DNA of 47,305 nucleotides from positions 1 through 47,305 of the forward strand of contig JAGVNJ010000063.1 in the NCBI GenBank assembly GCA_020053305.1, written 5' to 3'. Under the pieces are notes generated by a model. It was not told where the DNA came from, made no database searches, and saw only the letters and a program-made list of their open reading frames with translations. Both the position numbers and the translations under genes were made by a program. Origin of the DNA: Candidatus Edwardsiibacteriota bacterium (GTDB taxonomy: Bacteria; Edwardsbacteria; AC1; EtOH8). Positions 22,882 to 32,698 of this stretch are shown piece after piece (positions within the stretch are counted from its first letter, which is position 1; each line of letters opens with the position of its first letter).

Positions 22882-24018
22882 ATGCCCAAGAGCACCGACA
22901 TCATAATCATCGGTGGGGGCATCATCGGAGCGGCCACCGGGTACTATCTGTCCCGGGCAGGTTATAGGGTCCAGCTGATCGAGAAGGGTTATCTGTGCGC
23001 CGGATCCACCGGACGCTGCATCGGCGGCATCCGCCAGCAGTTCACATCGGAGGGGTCCATCAAACTTATGCTGGAGAGCGTAAGGCATTTCAGCGACATG
23101 AAGGAGGAGCTGGGGATAGATGTCCACTGGCATCCCGGCGGATACTTGTTTCTGGCCCACAGCCCGGAGAAGCAGGAAGCCTTTTTGGCCAATATCGCCG
23201 TTCAGCAGGGTTTCGGCCTGAAGGATGTCCGCTGGGTGGATGCCTACCAGGCCGGGCAGATTGCGCCAGGCCTGAATATCGACGGCCTGCTGGGCGGATC
23301 CTACTGCCCGTCCGACGGACAGGCCTATCCCTTTGCGGTGGTCAACGGTTATGCCGAGAAGATCAAATCACTGGGTGGGATCGTAAACACTTTTACCGAG
23401 GTAACCGCCATCCTGCAGAGCGGAGGCCGGGTGCAGGGGGTCAAAACCGTCGCTGGGGCCGAATATCAGGCCGATATCGTCATCAACGCCGCCGGGCCCT
23501 GGGCCAGGGAGGTCGGGCTGATGGCCGGCATCGAGGTGCCGGTGGAGCCGGAGCGGCATGAGGCCCTGATAACCGAAGGGGTGGACTACCTGAATATCCC
23601 CATGCTGGTGGATTACCGGGCCGACGGCGGCTATTTCCAGCAGTTCCGCCACAACGGGCAGTTCATCGGCTGCTATTCGCCGATCCCCAATGTGCCCGGA
23701 CATTCCACCGCTTCCAGCTATGAGTTTTTGCAGGAGATGCCCAAGAGGATGCTTAAGCTGGTGCCGGCCCTGGGACCGGTCAAGGTGCTCCGCCAGTGGT
23801 CGGGCAGCTATGAGAACACCCCGGACGGCAATCCCATCCTAGACCGTTCGCCGCTGGATGGTTTCTATGTCATCGCCGGAATGTGCGGGCATGGCTTCAT
23901 GCTGGGTCCGGCCATCGGGCGAATGGCGGCCGATTTCATAAAGAACGGCGCCAAAGAGCCGCCCGTCGCTGAGTTCGCCCTGGAGCGCGATTTTTCCAGC
24001 CAGGAGGCAATGAAGTAA
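22882..24018 (+). CDS. FAD-dependent amino-acid oxidoreductase (DAO family; HcnC / PDH beta / LhpB-like)
   Basis: I set the start at ATG 22882 (MPKSTDIIIIGGGIIGAATG), giving 378 residues; the frame is open further upstream only as a shadow of the BFD-like gene. The N-terminal GGGIIG is the FAD Rossmann motif, followed by GSTGRCIGGIRQQF near residues 36-49. NAAGPWA near 203-209 and the C-terminal CGHGFMLGPAIG (~334-345) are DAO-family marks. It should oxidise the C-N bond of an amino acid (glycine, sarcosine, proline or a D-amino acid) and pass electrons to the Fe-S subunits. The exact substrate cannot be read. Confidence 0.88.
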   Translation: MPKSTDIIIIGGGIIGAATGYYLSRAGYRVQLIEKGYLCAGSTGRCIGGIRQQFTSEGSIKLMLESVRHFSDMKEELGIDVHWHPGGYLFLAHSPEKQEAFLANIAVQQGFGLKDVRWVDAYQAGQIAPGLNIDGLLGGSYCPSDGQAYPFAVVNGYAEKIKSLGGIVNTFTEVTAILQSGGRVQGVKTVAGAEYQADIVINAAGPWAREVGLMAGIEVPVEPERHEALITEGVDYLNIPMLVDYRADGGYFQQFRHNGQFIGCYSPIPNVPGHSTASSYEFLQEMPKRMLKLVPALGPVKVLRQWSGSYENTPDGNPILDRSPLDGFYVIAGMCGHGFMLGPAIGRMAADFIKNGAKEPPVAEFALERDFSSQEAMK

Positions 24019-24056
24019 ATATATAGAAGTTATGGTAATTAAAAGGAGGAGAAAAA

Positions 24057-24422
24057 ATGGACGCTCTTATCAAATTAATCGGGGCCAATGTCCGCAGGCT
24101 CCGCAAGGCCAAGGGCATCTCCCAGCAAAAGCTCGGAGAGAAGGCCGGATTCGATTACCGCTATATCGGCTTTATCGAGCAGGCCCGGGTCAACCCCACC
24201 ATCAAGACCCTGGAGAAGGTGGCCAATGCCCTGAATGTCACGGTGCGCGATCTCTTTCCGGCAAATTCGGAAGTTGAAGCGAATAAAAAAGGGGTGCTGC
24301 CCAAGGTCAGCGACCGGGAGAGGATCACCTCCATCATCATGCGGGACCTGAACAAGGCGGACAATACAAAACTAAAGCAGCTGCGCCGCATCATCAAGAT
24401 CACGGTCGGCACCGAAGATTAA
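24057..24422 (+). CDS. XRE-family transcriptional regulator
   Basis: The 121-residue protein has an N-terminal lambda-Cro/C1-type helix-turn-helix (residues ~8-62: LIGANVRRLRKAKGISQQKL through LEKVANALNVTVRDLF). A short charged C-terminal region may be for dimerisation. An aggagg Shine-Dalgarno supports the start. It directly follows the FAD oxidoreductase gene, 38 bases away, and may regulate that operon. No operator is evident. Confidence 0.85.
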   Translation: MDALIKLIGANVRRLRKAKGISQQKLGEKAGFDYRYIGFIEQARVNPTIKTLEKVANALNVTVRDLFPANSEVEANKKGVLPKVSDRERITSIIMRDLNKADNTKLKQLRRIIKITVGTED

Positions 24423-24578
24423 GCGACCGCCTGGCGGAAGGTTGGAAAATTTTGAGATCCTCAATGATATTAGCCGGGGCCCTGGGAAAATTCAAAACCT
24501 TGTGAGATAGTATCTGTGACCGACCGGGATTATTTCAAACTTTTCGTCCCCTGAAGGGGATCGAAGGAGGACTGAATT

Positions 24579-25013
24579 ATGCCAAATCAACCGATGAAGG
24601 TAATGCGGGTGTACCGTCGGGATCTGAGCGGCCTGCTGCATGACATGACCGACCAGACCCAGCCCTTTTATCTGGTGGAGGAGGAGACCCTGTGGCATCC
24701 CAGCTGCGACGTATACGAGACCGACGAGGAACTGGTCATCAAGCTGGAGCTGGCGGGGATATCCAAGGATGACATCAATATCAGCTTCGTCCCCGGGGCG
24801 ATAGCCATCAGGGGCTCCCGGATGGACAATGCCGGCCAGGACCAGAAACGCTTCTACCATAAGATAGAGATAACCCAGGGCTGGTTCGAGAAGATCATCC
24901 ATCTGCCGGAGACGGTCAGCGACAAGGTCAAGAGCTCGGTCTACAAGGACGGGATGCTGGATATCAGGATCTCCAAGGAAAAAGCCAGGACCGTGGAGAT
25001 AAAGATAGAATAA
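24579..25013 (+). CDS. Hsp20/alpha-crystallin family small heat shock protein
   Basis: The 144-residue protein has an alpha-crystallin domain (~residues 44-140): PSCDVYETDEELVIKLELAG, then DINISFVPGAIAIRG and the C-terminal KDGMLDIRISK. It holds unfolded proteins in the cytoplasm. It lies upstream of lon, pairing a holdase with a protease. A GGAGGAC Shine-Dalgarno precedes it; no CIRCE element is visible. Confidence 0.88.
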   Translation: MPNQPMKVMRVYRRDLSGLLHDMTDQTQPFYLVEEETLWHPSCDVYETDEELVIKLELAGISKDDINISFVPGAIAIRGSRMDNAGQDQKRFYHKIEITQGWFEKIIHLPETVSDKVKSSVYKDGMLDIRISKEKARTVEIKIE

Positions 25014-25341
25014 TCGAGACGACCGGGATCCCCGCCACTGAAGCACGGAAGTTTTTTCACCAAATCTTTACGGGTAAGGCCATGAATGGATTTGATTGCC
25101 TTCTATGGCCATCTTAAACCCAGCCCTTACTTGTCCGCCGCAGCTTAAGCGAAGGAGGAAGGGCTGGGTTAGAAGCAGATACTGTTCTCCAGGGTTAGGC
25201 CGTTCACGCCTGCGTGCTGAAGCTAACTGTGGCGCGCAAGCACGGCCTTTTCCTCAGTCTACCCATAAATACTCAGCGTAGTAAATGTCACCATATTTTC
25301 TGGTTTCCATACATAACTACTAACCATTGAATAGGTATTGA
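25014..25341. other. 328-bp gap between hsp20 and lon with two inverted repeats
   Basis: The gap holds a perfect 12-bp inverted repeat (aacccagccctt 25117-25128, aagggctgggtt 25159-25170). The word ccgccgcagcttaagcgaag lies in its loop and looks like a dispersed short repeat. A second stem (aggccgt 25197-25203, acggcct 25242-25248) is followed by TTTT and could terminate hsp20 transcription. A 61-codon frame across it looks like chance. Confidence 0.6.
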
Positions 25342-27690
<2,349 letters not shown>

Positions 27691-27691
27691 A

Positions 27692-28708
27692 TTGAGCCTG
27701 TTCACCGCCCTGGCCATAAACCTGTCCCGCCGATACGGCCGCCAAAAGCCGGTGGATTTCACCGGGGCTTTGAAAAAGCCCGGCAGGATCCTGTGCTTTC
27801 CGGCCCAGGACGACGGCGAACTGCTGTGCGCCATCCCGGCCATAAGGGCCCTGCGCAAACATTACCGGGATAGCCTGCTGACCCTGCTGATCGATGAGGA
27901 CAAGCGCGGGCTGTGGCATTTTGACAACGAGGTGGACGAGGTGATCGATTTCCGCCCCCGGCTGGTCAAGGGACTGGCTTCCAAGGAATCCCGCCGGCTG
28001 AAGAGGATCTTCCGCCAGCGCCGGTTCGACCTGCTGCTGGATCTGAACTACCGGCCTTTGGAAAACCTGTCGTACCTGTTCTTCCGTTCCGGGATAGAAG
28101 TGCGGTACGGCCAGGAGACCGGGCGGGACTATCCCTTTAAGAATTTTATCATCAAAGCCGGGACTCTTTCGGCCGACGAGCCAACCCGCAGCCTGGATAT
28201 CATCAAGCCTCTGGGGGCGCAGGTGTCCGGCCATCATCCGGCCTGGCCCAAGCTGGTGGGGCTGGAGGGTAAAAGGGAGTTCCGGGAAAGGCTCAAGGAG
28301 GAAGGCCTGAAAAAAGGCCAGGCGGTGCTGGCCCTGGACGGGAGCCATTGGAAGAAGAAGAACTTTGAAAAGACCCTGAGGGCCCTGACTAAAAACCCGC
28401 ACCTCAAGCTGATCGTGATAAACCCCGCTGAAAAGACGCCGGAGCAGGATCTAAGCGGGCAGACGGTGATGAACTCGCCTTCGTCGGCCGAAACGGCCGA
28501 GGCCCTTTCCCAGACCCGGGGTTTCATCGGCTCCAAGAACGACGTCTTTTCCATAGCCTATATGCTCAAGGTTCCCAGCCTGATCACCGCCAAGCCCCAC
28601 AGCCGCGGCCTTCCCCTGGCGGGGGAATTGCTGCAGATACGGCATGATAAGATGCCCTTCGAGATCAGCGATCAGGAGCTGGCTGTTTTCCTGCAAAAAA
28701 TATTTTAA
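27692..28708 (+). CDS. glycosyltransferase family 9 (heptosyltransferase-like) protein
   Basis: I choose TTG 27692, which has AAGG 8 bases upstream and begins one base after the lon stop. The frame is open to 27662 inside lon. 338 residues. It has the GT9 layout: N-terminal Rossmann domain (RILCFPAQDDGELLCAIPAIRALRKHY), a central VRYGQETGRDYPF, and a C-terminal domain with SSAETAEALSQTRGFIGSKND, corresponding to the nucleotide-sugar-binding region. GT9 enzymes add heptose or related sugars to lipopolysaccharide core, which suggests a decorated outer membrane. Confidence 0.75.
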   Translation: MSLFTALAINLSRRYGRQKPVDFTGALKKPGRILCFPAQDDGELLCAIPAIRALRKHYRDSLLTLLIDEDKRGLWHFDNEVDEVIDFRPRLVKGLASKESRRLKRIFRQRRFDLLLDLNYRPLENLSYLFFRSGIEVRYGQETGRDYPFKNFIIKAGTLSADEPTRSLDIIKPLGAQVSGHHPAWPKLVGLEGKREFRERLKEEGLKKGQAVLALDGSHWKKKNFEKTLRALTKNPHLKLIVINPAEKTPEQDLSGQTVMNSPSSAETAEALSQTRGFIGSKNDVFSIAYMLKVPSLITAKPHSRGLPLAGELLQIRHDKMPFEISDQELAVFLQKIF

Positions 28709-28716
28709 AATTCCTA

Positions 28717-28746
28717 TTGACAAACACCGCTCCGAAATTGTATCAT
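28717..28746 (+). promoter_or_regulatory. sigma-70-type promoter of fmdB, predicted leaderless
   Basis: TTGACA (28717-28722), an 18-bp spacer and TATCAT (28741-28746) end six bases before the ATG at 28753. The predicted transcript starts at about the start codon. Confidence 0.65.
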
Positions 28747-28752
28747 AATGCC

Positions 28753-28971
28753 ATGCCAATCTTTGAGTTTGAATGCAGCAGGTGTAATCATAAATTTGAA
28801 CAGCTGATGCGCCTCTCGGAAAGCAAGCCCCCCTGCCCGGATTGCGGCAGCGCCCAGACAGAAAAAATATTTTCCACATTCGGCTGCAGGACCGAGAGAG
28901 GTTTCGTTTCGGCCGGAAAGTCCGGAGGATGCGGCGGTTGTTCATCTCATAACTGTTCCAGTTGTAACTAA
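28753..28971 (+). CDS. FmdB family zinc-ribbon protein
   Basis: Start at ATG 28753 (MPIFEFECSRCNHKFEQL), giving 72 residues; a TTG further up overlaps the promoter and is unlikely. Two CxxC pairs (C8/C11 and C28/C31) form the zinc ribbon. The C-terminus is Gly/Cys/Ser-rich (SGGCGGCSSHNCSSC), common in this family and perhaps metal-binding. The role is unknown; the name comes from a formamidase regulator. HU follows after 13 bases. Confidence 0.85.
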   Translation: MPIFEFECSRCNHKFEQLMRLSESKPPCPDCGSAQTEKIFSTFGCRTERGFVSAGKSGGCGGCSSHNCSSCN

Positions 28972-28984
28972 GGAGGGTTCACAA

Positions 28985-29266
28985 ATGACTAAGGCTGATC
29001 TGGTGAAGTTGGTTTGCGATAAAACCGGGGTTACCCAGCGGGATGCCAAGATCGTGGTTGATTCCTTTCTGGAGGTCATCGCCCTGACATTGAGCGAGGG
29101 CAAGAACATCGAGATCAGGGGATTCGGCCGCTTCAAGGTCAAGGAGCGCAAGCCGCGCCTGGCCCGCAATCCCAGGCGCCCCACCGAGACGGTCCAGATA
29201 CCTGCCAGGTTGGTCCCCATATTCCAGCCTTCCAACGAGCTGAAGGCTCAGGTCTCCAAGAAGTAA
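28985..29266 (+). CDS. HU/IHF family DNA-binding protein
   Basis: The 93-residue histone-like protein has the standard HU fold: MTKADLVKLVCDKTGVTQRD, GFGRFKVKERKPRLARNP with the DNA-intercalating Arg/Pro arm (~residues 54-76), and a C-terminal helix. It bends and compacts DNA. A strong Shine-Dalgarno (aaggaggg) precedes it. Confidence 0.92.
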   Translation: MTKADLVKLVCDKTGVTQRDAKIVVDSFLEVIALTLSEGKNIEIRGFGRFKVKERKPRLARNPRRPTETVQIPARLVPIFQPSNELKAQVSKK

Positions 29267-29310
29267 ATAATAATAAAATATGATAAATCAGAAGGAGGTT
29301 TGCAGTTTAA

Positions 29311-29406
29311 ATGCCTTGCGGTAAGAAAAAAAAGAAACACAAGATAGCGACCCATAAGCGCAAAAAACGATTGAGGGCCAACCGGCACAAGAAGAAGTTG
29401 CGTTAG
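29311..29406 (+). CDS. 31-residue basic protein, AURKAIP1/COX24 (mS38-like) family
   Basis: A short frame encodes MPCGKKKKKHKIATHKRKKR followed by LRANRHKKKLR, then TAG. An excellent Shine-Dalgarno (aaggaggt) sits 11 bases upstream. Very short Lys/Arg-rich proteins with the KIATHKRKKRLRxNRHKK pattern are annotated as AURKAIP1/COX24 domain proteins, related to mitochondrial ribosomal protein mS38, and probably bind the small ribosomal subunit. It follows HU, is easily missed by gene callers, and is followed by a hairpin at 29415-29437. Confidence 0.85.
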   Translation: MPCGKKKKKHKIATHKRKKRLRANRHKKKLR

Positions 29407-29414
29407 AGCTTTAT

Positions 29415-29437
29415 GGCTATTCCCATCGGGAATAGCC
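29415..29437 (+). terminator. hairpin after the COX24-like gene
   Basis: A perfect 10-bp stem (GGCTATTCCC / GGGAATAGCC) with an ATC loop, followed by an imperfect T-rich run (atttctattt). Confidence 0.65.
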
Positions 29438-29523
29438 ATTTCTATTTAAAGCCCCAAGATATAAATTAAGAAAATAGGCCGATACAGAGGATGGTCAAGG
29501 GATAAATTTTGGGGAGCACGGAA

Positions 29524-29745
29524 ATGAATGACCAACCGAAATCATTTCACAAAGGCCCAGAGACCCCAAGGGATTTGTTGGCAAATGGAAACGGATTGCT
29601 TTCCGCCTCAGGCGGACCAGACATACAGTCATTTCGCAATGACATGGCGGGTGCGTCATCGCGAGGAAGACAAAATATATGGCATGCGTGGCGATCCATC
29701 AAACGAAATTGTATAGCGCCTTGGCGGCTTTGTGAGAAAAAATAG
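29524..29745 (+). pseudogene. decayed copy of a GxxExxY cassette (ends kept, coding core lost)
   Basis: The left ~65 bases (29523-29588) match the start of the intact gene at 31083 almost base for base (encoding MNDQPKS). The right end (about 29713-29738, gcgccttggcggctttgtga) matches the sequence just after the intact gene (31520-31545). The middle has no GxxExxY coding sequence and instead holds repeat-like words, a ccgcc-tca-ggcgg hairpin and tcatcgcgagg. The 78-codon frame is therefore not a functional gene. Confidence 0.75.
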
Positions 29746-29770
29746 ATCGCTTCCAATTTATATATAATAC

Positions 29771-29799
29771 TTGACTTTTTGGGTTGGTTGCGATAATAT
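29771..29799 (+). promoter_or_regulatory. sigma-70-type promoter of the beta-barrel gene
   Basis: TTGACT (29771-29776), a 17-bp spacer and TAATAT (29794-29799); a normal leader of about 55 bases with AAGGAG before ATG 29860. Confidence 0.65.
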
Positions 29800-29859
29800 A
29801 TTGTTATTGCATTTACCAAACCAAACAATAACAACAAAACAACATTAAGGAGTTCTGTC

Positions 29860-30465
29860 ATGAAGAAAATGGCTCTGATCCTGGTAGCCCTGGTTGCCTT
29901 GGGTTCCCTGTCTTTCGCTCAGAATAAAATGACCATCGGCGGAGATCTGGGTTTGTTTATGCCTATGGGTGATGCTGGTGATTTTTATTCAATGGGTTTT
30001 GGATTGTGTCCAACCTTCGATTATTCCATGAACGAGAATCTTTCAATAACCGGAACCATTGGTTATGTCAGTTGGAGTGCCAAGGAAGAGTTATTCGGTA
30101 TTGAATACAGCACTTCGGATATTCCTTTGAAAGCTGGGGCAAAATATTATTTCGGCAGCGGTAGCGGTATCAAGCCCTATGGTTTAGGGGAATTAGGATT
30201 TCACATGCTTTCATTTAAAGCCGAGGGAACTTATTCATATACCTACTATAACCCGTATACTATGGCTTACGAGACTATTTCCGAAGATATCGATGAATCA
30301 GACAGCGAAACCAAAATGGGTTTGAGCTTCGGCGCAGGCTTTGAATATCCCATGAACGAAAAGATGGCTTTGAACGTTCTGGGCCAGTACGAGACCATCA
30401 TGACCGAGGGCGATGCTTTTAATAATTTCGTCATAAAGGCCGGCATCAAATACAATCTCAAGTAG
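29860..30465 (+). CDS. outer membrane beta-barrel protein
   Basis: The 201-residue protein has a clear signal peptide (MKKMALILVALVALGSLSFA, cleavage ~20). Alternating hydrophobic strands follow (MTIGGDLGLFMPMG, GFGLCPTFDYSMN, SLTGTIGYVSWS-type), ending in KAGIKYNLK. The pattern fits the OmpA/OmpW-like small porin fold (about 8 strands). Residues ~125-150 form an acidic loop. It stands alone, between its own promoter and a terminator at 30480-30503. Confidence 0.78.
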   Translation: MKKMALILVALVALGSLSFAQNKMTIGGDLGLFMPMGDAGDFYSMGFGLCPTFDYSMNENLSITGTIGYVSWSAKEELFGIEYSTSDIPLKAGAKYYFGSGSGIKPYGLGELGFHMLSFKAEGTYSYTYYNPYTMAYETISEDIDESDSETKMGLSFGAGFEYPMNEKMALNVLGQYETIMTEGDAFNNFVIKAGIKYNLK

Positions 30466-30479
30466 AATACACTGTAAAA

Positions 30480-30503
30480 GCCCCGCATATGCGGGGCTTT
30501 TTT
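30480..30503 (+). terminator. rho-independent terminator
   Basis: Stem GCCCCGC / GCGGGGC around an ATAT loop, followed by six T; lies 14 bases after the beta-barrel gene. Confidence 0.88.
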
Positions 30504-30553
30504 GTTTTAAACCATACGGTATAAGCATAAGTCTAATCTATTGAATATCAACC

Positions 30554-31090
30554 ATGCCTGAATTCTTAATGAATGCCATACAAGAAGTTAAAGACGGGAA
30601 TGCCAGCTCTTTCAATGAGATCATTCGGGCTCATCAGCAGGGCATCTATCGGCTATGCTACCGCCTTGCCGGCAATGTTGAGGATGCCAAGGACCTGACC
30701 CAGGAGGTATTCATCAAGGCTTTAAAAGGCATCGGATCGTTCAGGGGAGAGAGCGACATCAGGACCTGGCTCTACCGGATAGCCATTAATACCGGCTCCA
30801 CCTGGCGCAAGAAAAATCTCAACCAGCCCCTTTCTTTTGAAGTTACCGGAGAGTTGGCCGACAGTAAGACCCGGGACGTTCTTTTACAAAGAAAGATTTC
30901 TGAGGCGGTGGACTCGCTGCCTTACAAACAAAGATCGGTGTTCGTGATGCATCATTACGAGGGATACAAGCACGACGAGATCGCCCGGCTCACCGACCGC
31001 TCCCCGGGAAGCGTCAAGGCCAACTATTTCCAGGCGGTCCAGAAGCTGAAGGGGAAGCTGAAGGATTTCGCGGAGTACGCAAATGAATGA
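30554..31090 (+). CDS. ECF-type RNA polymerase sigma factor
   Basis: The 178-residue protein has sigma region 2 (DAKDLTQEVFIKALKGIGSF, then WLYRIAINT, residues ~45-85) and region 4 (LPYKQRSVFVMHHYEGYKHD followed by EIARLTDRSPGSVK, ~120-160). It belongs to the RpoE-like group. The last codons overlap the start of the GxxExxY gene (ATGAATGA), so the original C-terminus may have been altered by that insertion. The putative anti-sigma gene lies at 31552. Confidence 0.9.
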   Translation: MPEFLMNAIQEVKDGNASSFNEIIRAHQQGIYRLCYRLAGNVEDAKDLTQEVFIKALKGIGSFRGESDIRTWLYRIAINTGSTWRKKNLNQPLSFEVTGELADSKTRDVLLQRKISEAVDSLPYKQRSVFVMHHYEGYKHDEIARLTDRSPGSVKANYFQAVQKLKGKLKDFAEYANE

Positions 31091-31517
31091 CCAACCGAAA
31101 TCATCTCACAAAGACACAGAGACACCAAAGGATTTGTTGGAAAATGAGATTGGGGCAATCATAGTTGATACGGCAGTAAAGTTGCATAAAAAGCTGGGGC
31201 CGGGATTGTTGGAAACGGTATATGAAGTCATATTGGCCTACGAACTTGAGCAACAAAACTTAACGGTCAAACGACAGGTTATAGTACCGATAGAATACAA
31301 CGGCCTTAAGTTTGATGAAGGGTTTCGTGCCGACATGGTAATAAACGACAAAGTCATCATAGAATTAAAATCTGTTGAAATGTTAAACAACGCCCATAAG
31401 AAGCAAGTGCTGACCTATTTGCGGTTAACCGGAAACAAGTTGGGGTACCTTTTAAATTTTGGCGAGGCATTGATGAAAAACGGAATAGTCCGGGTGATAA
31501 ACGGAAACCTGAAATAA
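31083..31517 (+). CDS. GxxExxY family protein (PD-(D/E)XK-like fold)
   Basis: The 144-residue protein carries the name-giving GLLETVY motif (GxxExxY, residues ~41-47). It also has a possible nuclease-fold core DMVINDKVIIELKSVE (~83-98), where D83, E94 and K96 resemble PD-(D/E)XK catalytic residues. The family is widespread, often scattered inside other operons and of unknown function. Here it lies between the sigma and anti-sigma genes, is AT-rich, and is flanked by sequence that is also found at 29524-29745. Confidence 0.85.
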   Translation: MNDQPKSSHKDTETPKDLLENEIGAIIVDTAVKLHKKLGPGLLETVYEVILAYELEQQNLTVKRQVIVPIEYNGLKFDEGFRADMVINDKVIIELKSVEMLNNAHKKQVLTYLRLTGNKLGYLLNFGEALMKNGIVRVINGNLK

Positions 31518-31551
31518 ACTTTGCGCCTTGGTGGCTTAGTGAGAGGAAATT

Positions 31552-32043
31552 ATGGAACAAATAAATAAAATACCAACCGATCTGGGATTGTCCGCAATTC
31601 TGGATAAATGGCAGGTGGAGATGCCCGACCAACAGTTCTTCGCCAATCTGCCGGCTGTGGTCCAGCAGGCCGCCCTGAAACCATCCAGGCCCTGGTGGAG
31701 CGCCGTCCTTGCTCCCCTGCCGGTGACTTCTTTTATTATGGTTGCCGCCCTGGCATTCGGGATAGCGACCATTCAATCCCGGATATCGTCCGACAACAGG
31801 ATCTCCCTGACTGCGGCCCACTGGGCCTCGGAGAACTATGGATGGTCTAACATCGATGAAGCCCTGGAATCGGTGGCCGAGGATGCCCCTGTCACCCGGA
31901 ACAATTCGCATGAGAAATATCTTTCCACCCTGCAGAAGGAAACCTATCTCTACGGGACGGACAATGCCGCCCAGATGCTGGACGAACTGTCCGAAACCGA
32001 AATGGAGTATATCCTTTCGGAACTGCAGAATACAAGGAGCTGA
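31552..32043 (+). CDS. putative anti-sigma factor, single-pass membrane protein
   Basis: The 163-residue protein has a cytoplasmic N-terminal part (~1-50), one transmembrane helix (~55-77, LPVTSFIMVAALAFGIATI) and an extracytoplasmic C-terminal part (~78-163). The position after an ECF sigma gene and before periplasmic Spy-like proteins fits an anti-sigma role. The classical zinc HxxxCxxC motif is absent. The GxxExxY gene now separates it from the sigma gene. Confidence 0.6.
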   Translation: MEQINKIPTDLGLSAILDKWQVEMPDQQFFANLPAVVQQAALKPSRPWWSAVLAPLPVTSFIMVAALAFGIATIQSRISSDNRISLTAAHWASENYGWSNIDEALESVAEDAPVTRNNSHEKYLSTLQKETYLYGTDNAAQMLDELSETEMEYILSELQNTRS

Positions 32044-32045
32044 AA

Positions 32046-32573
32046 ATGAAAAAAACAATGTTGATTCTGTCCCTGCTGCTTACATCCCTGCCGGCCACGG
32101 CCCAGACCCGGATGACGGTCATGCTCCAGGAGTACGACAGCCTTTGCCCCCCGGAATGTCCGCCGCCGCCCGAGCACCGGGAACGCAGGATGCTGGAGGC
32201 GGTGAGGGTCTCCCGAATGACCGAAATGCTTGAACTCTCCAACCAACAGATAGCCAGGTTCTTTCCCATGCTCAAACAGATGGAGGAGAATCAGCGGGAG
32301 GTGCGCAAAAAACATCGGGCGCTGGTGGCCCAGCTTGAAGAGCTGATGATCAGGAAAGCCCGGGACCAGGAGCTGAAAGCCAAGCTGGATTCCCTTGACA
32401 AGCTGCAGAAGGAGACCTTAAAGAGCATGGAGAAGATCCATCAGGAGCTGGATGCCATGCTTACCATCCGGCAGCGGGCCATGTGGAGGATCTTCGACCA
32501 GAACTTTGACGAGGAGATCCGCAAGATGGTGATCCAGGTCAAAGAAAAAAGATACCGCCGGGTGAGGCAGTAA
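32046..32573 (+). CDS. periplasmic Spy/CpxP-like coiled-coil protein
   Basis: The 175-residue protein has a signal peptide (MKKTMLILSLLLTSLPATA, ~1-19), a short segment with CPPECPPPPE, and then a long helical hairpin (~50-170) containing ELSNQQIARFFPML. This last motif resembles the LTxxQ-type turn of CpxP/Spy/ZraP proteins, which act as periplasmic chaperones or stress sensors. It starts two bases after the anti-sigma stop, so it is probably part of the sigma operon. Confidence 0.65.
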   Translation: MKKTMLILSLLLTSLPATAQTRMTVMLQEYDSLCPPECPPPPEHRERRMLEAVRVSRMTEMLELSNQQIARFFPMLKQMEENQREVRKKHRALVAQLEELMIRKARDQELKAKLDSLDKLQKETLKSMEKIHQELDAMLTIRQRAMWRIFDQNFDEEIRKMVIQVKEKRYRRVRQ

Positions 32574-32698
32574 CAAACATTCTCAAAGAGGCGTTGCGCC
32601 GGGAATAAAAAAATTAAAAATTAAACCTTTGGACTGCCGGTGCAGTCCAATCAACAAACAGCAACAGATAACAATAACCATAAACCTAAGGAGAACGA

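Noticed and set aside
25096-25281. 61-codon plus-strand frame between hsp20 and lon
   Set aside because: It covers two inverted repeats, has no Shine-Dalgarno and no protein-like composition.
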